Positions 1 to 4,475 of a DNA stretch of 8,044 nucleotides are shown here, piece after piece (the stretch's first letter is position 1; each line of letters opens with the position of its first letter). The stretch spans positions 1 to 8,044 of the forward strand of contig JASHWZ010000080.1 of NCBI GenBank assembly GCA_030043865.1. Reading direction: 5' to 3'. The notes below the pieces were generated by a model. The model did no database searches. It was given only the letters and a program-made list of their open reading frames with translations, and was not told where the DNA came from. Source of the DNA: Thermoplasmata archaeon. GTDB taxonomy: Archaea; Thermoplasmatota; Thermoplasmata; Lutacidiplasmatales; UBA184. The translations under genes were made by a program, and so were the position numbers.

Positions 1-441
1 ACCCGGGTCCGGATCCCCGACTACACGGCGAACGAGACCGAGGACCCGTACATCCTTCCGATGGCCCGGTTCGGCCGGGACGAGGCGATGCGCGCGATGG
101 TGACCGCGGAGAAGGCGGTCGCGGGGCCCGACCGCAAGCCGTTCATGGAGTACACCGCGTTCGACACGTTCGAGAGCCTGATGGGCGACCAGGTCGCCAT
201 CCGGATGTACTTCCAGGGCGTCTCGCGGACCAAGCACGTGGGGAACCTCGGGATCGGCCTCCTCAAGCCGGGCTTGCTCGTGTCGAGCGAGATCCTGAAC
301 ATGATGGACACGTACTTCCGGATCATCAACATCGACAGCGCCCCGTGCATCTACGGTATCCGGCCGCGGACGACGATCTACTCGATCTCGCCGGACCCCG
401 AGAAGGGATCGCCGCACGCGACGCTCACGCCGATCGTCTAG
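1..441 (+). CDS. 3' part of an unidentified protein, possibly a RecA/RAD55-like ATPase
   Basis: The reading frame is open from base 1 and ends with TAG at 439-441, so the gene starts upstream of the window and 146 C-terminal residues remain. Third positions are almost all G or C, as in a native gene here. I do not recognise it with certainty. An aromatic/hydrophobic run leads into an acidic DTFESL (around residue 55), followed by a basic amphipathic segment and two hydrophobic strands. It ends in a conserved-looking block, DTYFRIINID...YGIRPRT (about residues 101-123). This order resembles the C-terminal half of RecA-fold ATPases of the RAD55/KaiC/GvpD type, where a Walker B-like strand is followed by 'aD.. 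.ri..idg' and 'yg.rP.t' strands. The P-loop would lie outside the window, so the assignment is tentative. A short hairpin follows 20 bases after the stop. Confidence 0.4.
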   Translation, partial: TRVRIPDYTANETEDPYILPMARFGRDEAMRAMVTAEKAVAGPDRKPFMEYTAFDTFESLMGDQVAIRMYFQGVSRTKHVGNLGIGLLKPGLLVSSEILNMMDTYFRIINIDSAPCIYGIRPRTTIYSISPDPEKGSPHATLTPIV

Positions 442-802
442 CGCCGGATGTAGATTTCACGCCTGGGGTTCATTGATTTGTTCCCCCAGGTACCCTGGAC
501 CCGTCGTCGGAAATCAAGAACTGCGCTCTCTGACCGCCGTAACGAGAGAAGTCTTCCTCCCGCGTACCCCCCGGAGCGGCCGGGAAGAACAGTGGCTCTG
601 GGTATCAACGACAGCCCCCGGAATTACAGCAAAACTCGACTCGCTTGAGCGCGCGGTCAGAGGTGGAAACCTCGAAGTAGCTGGAGGGAGCGAGCGAACT
701 CAGTTCCGACTTGGTTTGGAATCTCTACGCAGGCCCCATAGCGTGAGTGTGGCCCAGGCAACCGGAGCGAGCATCTGGAGCTTACGACTACTACAGCTTG
801 TC
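442..802. other. Low-GC intergenic stretch without a credible gene
   Basis: About 360 bases separate the first gene from the 3' end of the convergent membrane-protein gene. GC is clearly lower than in the flanking genes (58% counted by hand over 601-700). An open frame runs through it on the + strand from 473 to 955. Its translation lacks a hydrophobic core or any recognisable motif, it begins inside the hairpin loop, and it runs antisense into a better gene, so I do not call it. Two small inverted repeats are visible. GAGGT/ACCTC at 660-673 closes a GGAA (GNRA-type) tetraloop. GGCCCCAT/GTGTGGCC at 732-754 has one mismatch, one G-T pair and a 7-base loop. These could belong to a structured RNA, but I could not match the stretch to RNase P RNA, SRP RNA, 5S rRNA or tRNA. 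I also see no transposase remnant. Confidence 0.5.
462..490 (+). terminator. Hairpin just downstream of the first gene, possible terminator
   Basis: CCTGGGG at 462-468 is perfectly complementary to CCCCAGG at 484-490. The 15-base loop between them is T-rich. It begins 20 bases after the stop codon of the upstream gene, so it could help end transcription or stabilise the 3' end. Archaeal termination usually depends on T tracts rather than hairpins, so the role is uncertain. Confidence 0.35.
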
Positions 803-1390
803 TCAATCAGACCGGGTCCCGATCCGGTAAAGGCGCCCGCGCCTACTCGAAACAAACGAGAACGGCTGAGGACCAGGGTCTTCGGTGACTGCGACTCCGA
901 ATCTCCGCGCCTCGTCGAGGATGTGACCTGCCGCGTTCTCGGAGACGTAAGTTAGTGGAACAATCTGGCGCCACGCGCGACGTGTCTCGCTAGGGCTCAT
1001 CGTAGCGAAAATGCGGAACCTCGCATCGGGCGGAACCTTGGGGTCGCGGTCTCTCATCAGGACTTCGACGCGCAGGTCGACATTGTCCCAAGAGAACGCT
1101 CTGCTTTCCCCGCCGGCAAGCAAGAAGGTAAGCCCATTGTCGTTTACTTCGACGCGTGTCGGTGGCCGTGACCAAAGACGGTACGGAAGCAGTAGAAGCG
1201 TAAGGACCGCGTACGCCACCGCGAGCAGGCACCCAGCCGCGACTACCGCGTTCGCCGCGACGCTCGGAGTCTTGATTGCGAGTCCGATCAAGAGGTACTC
1301 CACGTAGCCCAATACTCCGGCGCTCACCGCCGCCAAAATCAGGGACCCGGCCCTCCAAGGCAAGTGGCGTGCGTAGTTCGATTTCGACAA
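803..1390 (-). CDS. Two-helix membrane protein with a PH-like cytoplasmic domain
   Basis: This is a 195-residue protein of unknown function. It starts at TTG 1390; an in-frame TAA lies upstream and no earlier start codon exists. Two long hydrophobic segments (about residues 15-38 and 45-69) form a helical hairpin and end at a basic stop-transfer LPYRLWSRPP. A soluble part of alternating strands follows (VEVNDNGLTFLL, ESRAFSWDNVDLRVEV, FRIFATM, VPLTYV) and then an amphipathic helix HILDEARRFGVAV. Two helices followed by a small beta-rich domain with a 'W..V' turn and a terminal helix is the layout of bacterial and archaeal membrane proteins with PH-like domains (YcxB type). That assignment is by architecture only. 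Codon use is less GC-biased than in neighbouring genes (AAA, GCA, CCT, ATT and GTA codons near the start), which may mean recent acquisition or low expression. It stands alone on its strand. Confidence 0.65.
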   Translation of the reverse strand: MSKSNYARHLPWRAGSLILAAVSAGVLGYVEYLLIGLAIKTPSVAANAVVAAGCLLAVAYAVLTLLLLPYRLWSRPPTRVEVNDNGLTFLLAGGESRAFSWDNVDLRVEVLMRDRDPKVPPDARFRIFATMSPSETRRAWRQIVPLTYVSENAAGHILDEARRFGVAVTEDPGPQPFSFVSSRRGRLYRIGTRSD

Positions 1391-1393
1391 AGC

Positions 1394-1420
1394 GGAGAGG
1401 TCGTACGTTTCGTCCTCTCC
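1394..1420 (-). promoter_or_regulatory. Inverted repeat between promoter and start of the membrane-protein gene
   Basis: GGAGAGG (1394-1400) and CCTCTCC (1414-1420) are perfect 7-base complements separated by 13 bases that contain the palindrome CGTACG. On the - strand the repeat lies between a TATA-like element (1425-1432) and the TTG start (1390), over the expected transcription start. It could be an operator for a dimeric repressor or a hairpin in the 5' leader. I cannot tell which from sequence alone. Confidence 0.35.
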
Positions 1421-1424
1421 ATGC

Positions 1425-1432
1425 GATTATTG
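1425..1432 (-). promoter_or_regulatory. TATA-like element for the 803-1390 gene
   Basis: On the - strand this reads CAATAATC, the most A/T-rich octamer upstream of the TTG start. Its centre lies about 38 bases before the start codon, which would place transcription initiation near 1402 and leave a leader of about 12 bases. It is predicted by position and composition only. Confidence 0.35.
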
Positions 1433-1577
1433 CGAGCGGTCGTCCCGCGGGTCCTCGGTCGCACCCGGAACGACTGGGGCCGCGCGCCTGATGCGCACGG
1501 TCATGCAACCTGGACTTGGCGGGTTATCGCTTTCCGGTAGTTAAGAGTAGTCGAGCGCTCGGGGCCGTAGGGCGCTC

Positions 1578-2231
1578 TCACCGCCCGTAGCCGAGGGCAA
1601 GGACGCCGAGCCCGTAGAGCACGAGGGCCGGCACCAGCGTCATCACGAGGTCGTCGTCGACCCACCATACCTTCGGCCGCTCGACGGCGACCGCGATTGC
1701 CCCGGCGACGATCGCGAGGCCGACCGAGGGGAGCGCGGGCCAGGTCCCGAACACGGCGAGGCCGACGAACGCGAGAACGGCGTAGACACCGAACGGGACG
1801 GCCGCGTCTACGGCACGGAAGCGCGCGTCCCGTCGCAGTTCCCCGGCCACGGGGTCCGCGACCGCGGTCCCGAGCACGACGGCGCACGCGATCGGGAGCG
1901 GGAAGAACAGGATCGCGAGGACGACGGCGGTCCCGAAGAGCGCGAAACTCCCGACCCGACCCTCCTCGTACGGACGGATCGTCGGCAGTTCGAGTCCGGC
2001 CACGTGGCGCAGCACCTCGAGCACGTAGACCGCGGCGAGCGCTGCGAGCAGGACGTAGACCTTGGGGGCGATGACGAAGAAGTCGTTCGGAAGGGCGTAG
2101 TAGAGGAGCGCGATGGCCGCGAGCACGTGCAGGGCCCGCCGCCAAAGTCGGTCGCCGAGCTCGAACCCGCCGCCGAACCGCGCGCCGAGCCAGGTGCGGA
2201 AGCGGCCGCCGCGGTGGAGGCGGATCGCCAT
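1578..2231 (-). CDS. CTP-dependent dolichol/phytol kinase-like membrane protein
   Basis: This 217-residue, strongly hydrophobic protein fits the dolichol kinase / phytol kinase / DGK1 family (COG0170), which phosphorylates a membrane alcohol using CTP. In archaea such enzymes are thought to recycle polyprenol for the lipid carriers of protein N-glycosylation. Visible family features, in order, are RRALHVL at the start of the first helix (31-37), an E-x-x-R turn (72-75), LPTIRPYEEGRVG after it (82-94), VADPVAGELR in the GDxxA position (124-133), and ERPKVWWVDDDL before the last helix (184-195), matching the 'E....DDN' motif. The GDxxA glycine is alanine here (A125), a small departure. I prefer ATG 2231 over an in-frame GTG at 2267 because a TATA-like element lies 25 bases upstream of the ATG. 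The GTG would place that element inside the coding region. The lipid substrate is unknown. The sequon-rich kelch protein nearby suggests N-glycosylation is used. Confidence 0.75.
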   Translation of the reverse strand: MAIRLHRGGRFRTWLGARFGGGFELGDRLWRRALHVLAAIALLYYALPNDFFVIAPKVYVLLAALAAVYVLEVLRHVAGLELPTIRPYEEGRVGSFALFGTAVVLAILFFPLPIACAVVLGTAVADPVAGELRRDARFRAVDAAVPFGVYAVLAFVGLAVFGTWPALPSVGLAIVAGAIAVAVERPKVWWVDDDLVMTLVPALVLYGLGVLALGYGR

Positions 2232-2251
2232 GCGGCGGCGGCCAAGCGGCC

Positions 2252-2260
2252 AAACTATTA
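2252..2260. promoter_or_regulatory. Shared TATA-like element of a divergent promoter
   Basis: AAACTATTA is the only A/T-rich stretch in the 53-base gap between the divergent kinase-like gene and purE. Its centre (2256) is 29 bases before the GTG of purE at 2285 and 25 bases before the ATG of the - strand gene at 2231. Both distances fit archaeal TATA boxes with transcription starting at or next to the start codon, so both mRNAs would be leaderless. The reverse reading, TAATAGTTT, is also TATA-like. Confidence 0.55.
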
Positions 2261-2284
2261 GTCTCACCGTCGCTCGGCCCGCTC

Positions 2285-2746
2285 GTGAAGGTCACGGTCC
2301 TGGTCGGGAGCAAATCCGACCTCGAGGTCGCCGAGAAGGTCCGGGCGCGGCTCACCGAGTTCGGAGTCGCGTGCGACGTCCACGTCGCCTCCGCCCATCG
2401 GAACCCGGACAAGGTCGACCGGCTCGTCCGCGACCCGGCGACCGACGTCTTCGTCGCGATGGCCGGACTTTCCGCGGCCCTGCCGGGGGTCGTCGCCGCC
2501 CGCACGTTGAAGCCAGTGATCGGCGTGCCGCTGCACCGCGGGCTCGGCCTCGACAGCCTGCTCTCCGTCGTGCAGATGCCGCCCGGCATCCCGGTGGCGG
2601 CGGTCGGCCTGGACGCTGCCGAGAACGCCGCGCTGCTCGCGACCGCGATCCTCGCGCTCAAGTTTCCCGAGCTGACCGCGGCGCTCGAGAAGTACCGCGC
2701 GAAGTGGCGCGAGGAGCCGGCCCCGCCCTCAGGGAGCGCTCCGTGA
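2285..2746 (+). CDS. purE: PurE, N5-carboxyaminoimidazole ribonucleotide mutase / AIR carboxylase
   Basis: This 153-residue protein is full length for PurE, which makes carboxyaminoimidazole ribonucleotide in purine biosynthesis. Seen directly are the N-terminal strand and nucleotide-binding loop VGSKSDLEVAEKV (7-19), the catalytic SAHRNP (36-41), GLSAALPGVVAA (61-72), and the C-terminal DSLLSVVQMPPGIPVAAVG (90-108) with ENAALLA (113-119). The alignable motif in class I enzymes is GGAAHLPG. Here its histidine is alanine (A65), while the main catalytic H38 is kept. The start is GTG 2285, chosen because the family begins right before the first beta strand and a TATA-like element sits 29 bases upstream. 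The stop overlaps the start of the next gene by four bases (GTGA), indicating translational coupling. No purK is present in the window, so whether it acts as a mutase or a direct carboxylase cannot be decided. Confidence 0.9.
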   Translation: MKVTVLVGSKSDLEVAEKVRARLTEFGVACDVHVASAHRNPDKVDRLVRDPATDVFVAMAGLSAALPGVVAARTLKPVIGVPLHRGLGLDSLLSVVQMPPGIPVAAVGLDAAENAALLATAILALKFPELTAALEKYRAKWREEPAPPSGSAP

Positions 2747-3690
2747 ACGACCCGGCGGCCTTCGAGAAGGGGGCCGTCGAGCGGATCCGCGCGGAGGTTC
2801 CCGGCAAAGCGATCATCGCGGCGTCCGGCGGGATCGACTCGACGACGGCCGCGCTCCTGGTCGAGAAGGCGCTCGGAGAGCGGGCGCGCGCGGTCTTCGT
2901 CGACAACGGCCTCCTTCGCGCCGGGGAGGTCGAGCGGGTCTCCTCGTTCTTCCGGACGAGTGGGCTACGCTTCGACGTGGTGACGGCGGCCGATCAGTTC
3001 TTCCACTCGCTCGAGGGGGTCACGGAGCCCGAGGAGAAGCGGCGCCGGGTCGGAGCCGCCTTCATCCGGGTCTTCGAGACCGAGGCCGACCGGTTCGGGA
3101 CCGACCGGCTGGTGCAGGGCACGATCGCCCCGGACTGGATCGAGAGCGGCGGGTCGTTACGGGACACGATCAAGACCCACCACAACGTCGGCGGGGTGCC
3201 GAAGGACAGCCGGCTCGTCCTGGTCGAGCCGCTCCGGGACCTCTACAAGGACGAAGTGCGGGCGCTCGCCCGTCACCTCGGGATCCCGGCGGCGGACCGC
3301 CAACCGTTCCCGGGTCCCGGCCTCGCGGTGCGCGTGAACGGCCCCGTGACCCCGGAGCGCGTGCGCCGGGCTCGGGTCGCGAACGCGATCGTCGAAGAGG
3401 AGGTTGAGCGGGCCGTCGCGGCGGGCACGATCCCCCGTCCCTGGCAGTACTTCGCCGTGCTGCTCCCGACCCGAACGGTCGGCGTCACCGGCGACAACCG
3501 GGTCTACGGAGAGGCGGTAAGCGTCCGAGTGGTCGAGTCGATCGACGCGATGACCGCGACCGCGATGAACGTTCCGCGTCCGGTCCTGAAGACGATTGCC
3601 GAGCGGATCACCCGGGACCTCTCGGGCGAGGTCGTCCGGGTACTCTACGACGTCACCGACAAGCCTCCGGCGACGATCGAGTGGGAGTAG
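2743..3690 (+). CDS. guaAB: GMP synthase ATP-pyrophosphatase subunit (GuaA subunit B)
   Basis: This 315-residue protein carries the ATP-PPase and dimerisation domains of GMP synthase, without the glutaminase domain. That is the usual split arrangement in archaea, with subunit A encoded elsewhere. It adenylates XMP, and ammonia from the partner glutaminase gives GMP. Visible are the PP-loop SGGIDST (28-34), VDNGLLR (53-59), GTIAPDWIES (126-135), KTHHNVGG (144-151), the LYKDEVR helix (167-173), FPGPGLAVR (189-197) and the typical C-terminus TDKPPATIEWE (305-315) for XMP binding. The start is GTG 2743, overlapping the purE stop; starting here gives the normal length. The frame happens to be open much further upstream, across purE in another phase, which is not coding. 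It is coupled to purE, and the deaminase-like gene follows five bases after its stop. Confidence 0.93.
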   Translation: MNDPAAFEKGAVERIRAEVPGKAIIAASGGIDSTTAALLVEKALGERARAVFVDNGLLRAGEVERVSSFFRTSGLRFDVVTAADQFFHSLEGVTEPEEKRRRVGAAFIRVFETEADRFGTDRLVQGTIAPDWIESGGSLRDTIKTHHNVGGVPKDSRLVLVEPLRDLYKDEVRALARHLGIPAADRQPFPGPGLAVRVNGPVTPERVRRARVANAIVEEEVERAVAAGTIPRPWQYFAVLLPTRTVGVTGDNRVYGEAVSVRVVESIDAMTATAMNVPRPVLKTIAERITRDLSGEVVRVLYDVTDKPPATIEWE

Positions 3691-3695
3691 CCGCG

Positions 3696-4196
3696 ATGGC
3701 GCCCCGACCGGGCCGGGCCCTCACCGCCGAGGACCGAGCGCTCGTGCGCCGGGCGCAGGAGGCGCTCCGGTCGGGCTACCGGAAGGACCGGCACGGCGTG
3801 GCGGCCGCCGTGCGCACCGCCTCGGGAACGGTGTACATCGGGCTGAACGTCGACGGGATCCACGGCCCGTGCGCCGAGCACGTGGCGATCGGCGCTGCGG
3901 TCACGGCCGGCGATGCGAAGCTTCGGTCGATGGTGGCGGTCGCAAAACGGGGGACGGCCTATCCGGTGCTCTCTCCCTGCGGCAACTGCCGCCAGCTGCT
4001 GCTCGACTACGCGCCGGACGCCGCCGTGATCGCCCGCTATCCGGACGGACGGCTCGTTCGCCTGTCCGTTCAGGAGAGTCTTCCGGCGGCGTTCCGCACC
4101 TTTCGCGGAGCGCGCCGGACCCGGCGAACGGGCCGGTCGCGCGCACGGCGCGCGAAGACCCTATCTACCCGCCCCTCTCCCGTCCGGCCCCGATGA
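3696..4196 (+). CDS. Cytidine/blasticidin-S deaminase-like zinc protein
   Basis: This 166-residue protein is a zinc-dependent deaminase of the cytidine deaminase superfamily, expected to remove the amino group of a cytosine-type base or nucleoside. The zinc site is complete: C59-A-E61 (proton-shuttling glutamate) and P94-C95-G-N-C98-R-Q. It lies after HGVAAAVRT (33-41), which takes the place of the usual 'vGAAl' strand. The HGPCAEH wording resembles small deaminases annotated as blasticidin-S deaminase-like as much as true Cdd, so the substrate is open. ATG 3696 is chosen because GGAG lies at 3684-3687, eight bases upstream; a GTG at 3681 is possible but lies in the preceding gene. The last 30 or so residues are very rich in Arg with no domain character, and the family normally ends near residue 130-135. 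The gene follows guaA B by five bases and overlaps the next gene by four (ATGA). Confidence 0.78.
   Translation: MAPRPGRALTAEDRALVRRAQEALRSGYRKDRHGVAAAVRTASGTVYIGLNVDGIHGPCAEHVAIGAAVTAGDAKLRSMVAVAKRGTAYPVLSPCGNCRQLLLDYAPDAAVIARYPDGRLVRLSVQESLPAAFRTFRGARRTRRTGRSRARRAKTLSTRPSPVRPR
4161..4168 (+). promoter_or_regulatory. Possible internal TATA-like element before the small RHH gene
   Basis: CTATCTAC lies inside the C-terminal tail of the deaminase frame, with its centre about 28 bases before ATG 4193. The spacing matches the other leaderless promoters proposed in this window. It would let the small ribbon-helix-helix gene be transcribed independently of the upstream cluster. The match to a TATA box is modest. 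Confidence 0.3.
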
Positions 4197-4420
4197 CCGA
4201 GCCTCGAACGTCGTCCGGATCGACCCGCACGATCCAGATCCCGGAGGAGGTCGCGCGGGGCATCGAAGAGCGGCTCCGGAGCTCATCGTTCGGGTCGGTC
4301 GACGCGTTCGTCTCCTTCGTGCTCGCCCGTCTCCTGGAACAGTCCCACGACCAGGGCTTCAGCGAAGAGGACGAGCGCGCGCTCAAGGAGCGCCTCCGCT
4401 CGCTCGGCTACATCGACTGA
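4193..4420 (+). CDS. Small ribbon-helix-helix-like protein
   Basis: This 75-residue protein starts at ATG 4193, overlapping the deaminase stop by four bases. After a short polar leader, the segment RTIQIPEEVARGIEERLRSS (12-31) has the strand-then-helix pattern of MetJ/Arc/CopG ribbon-helix-helix proteins. A turn, FGSVDAF, and a second helix, VSFVLARLLEQS, complete the fold (to about 51). A charged C-terminal helix, EEDERALKERLRSLGYID, follows. The RHH fold normally dimerises and inserts its strand into the DNA major groove, so a transcriptional regulator is the natural guess, perhaps of the local nucleotide genes. Some proteins of this type are antitoxins, but no toxin gene is adjacent. The protein is too small for its target to be inferred. 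Confidence 0.65.
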   Translation: MTEPRTSSGSTRTIQIPEEVARGIEERLRSSSFGSVDAFVSFVLARLLEQSHDQGFSEEDERALKERLRSLGYID

Positions 4421-4446
4421 GGCGAGCGCCGTTCCGCGCCGCAAGG

Positions 4447-4454
4447 TATGTAAT
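4447..4454 (+). promoter_or_regulatory. TATA-like element of the kelch gene
   Basis: TATGTAAT is the only A/T-rich octamer in the 55-base gap. Its centre lies 25-26 bases before GTG 4476, so the transcript is expected to begin at the start codon (leaderless). This is the best TATA match in the window. Confidence 0.55.
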
Positions 4455-4475
4455 CCCGACCCTCCATCGCCGCCC

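Noticed and set aside
461..500. Similarity of TTCCCCCAGG to the SRP RNA S-domain
   Set aside because: Only a ten-base match; the following GGAAGGGAGCA-type loop is absent.
540..720. Resemblance to RNase P RNA (GGAGGAAGACTTC on the - strand; GGTGGAAACC...GAGCGAAC on the + strand)
   Set aside because: The two similarities lie on opposite strands, and the paired P4 elements (GAGGAAAGTCC with ACAGAA...GGCTTA) are not found together.
473..955. 160-codon open frame on the + strand
   Set aside because: No hydrophobic core or motif, starts within a hairpin loop, and runs antisense over the 3' end of the better-supported membrane-protein gene.
1391..1577. Possible tRNA in the gap before the kinase-like gene
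   Set aside because: No GGTTCRANNCC T-loop or acceptor pairing on either strand.
1690..2080. + strand 125-codon frame rich in Arg, opposite the kinase-like gene
   Set aside because: Almost only Arg, Gly, Pro and Ser; a typical antisense shadow of a GC-rich membrane-protein gene.
1501..2661. 386-codon - strand frame spanning the kinase-like gene and purE
   Set aside because: Low-complexity Arg/Pro/Ala translation in the shadow of two well-recognised genes; a by-product of high GC.
2113..2742. Long upstream extension of the guaA B frame
   Set aside because: Arginine-rich translation overlapping purE in another phase; the real GMP synthase subunit begins at GTG 2743.
4193..4420. Small RHH protein as the antitoxin of a toxin-antitoxin pair
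   Set aside because: Neither neighbour looks like a toxin: one side is a deaminase and the other a secreted kelch protein.
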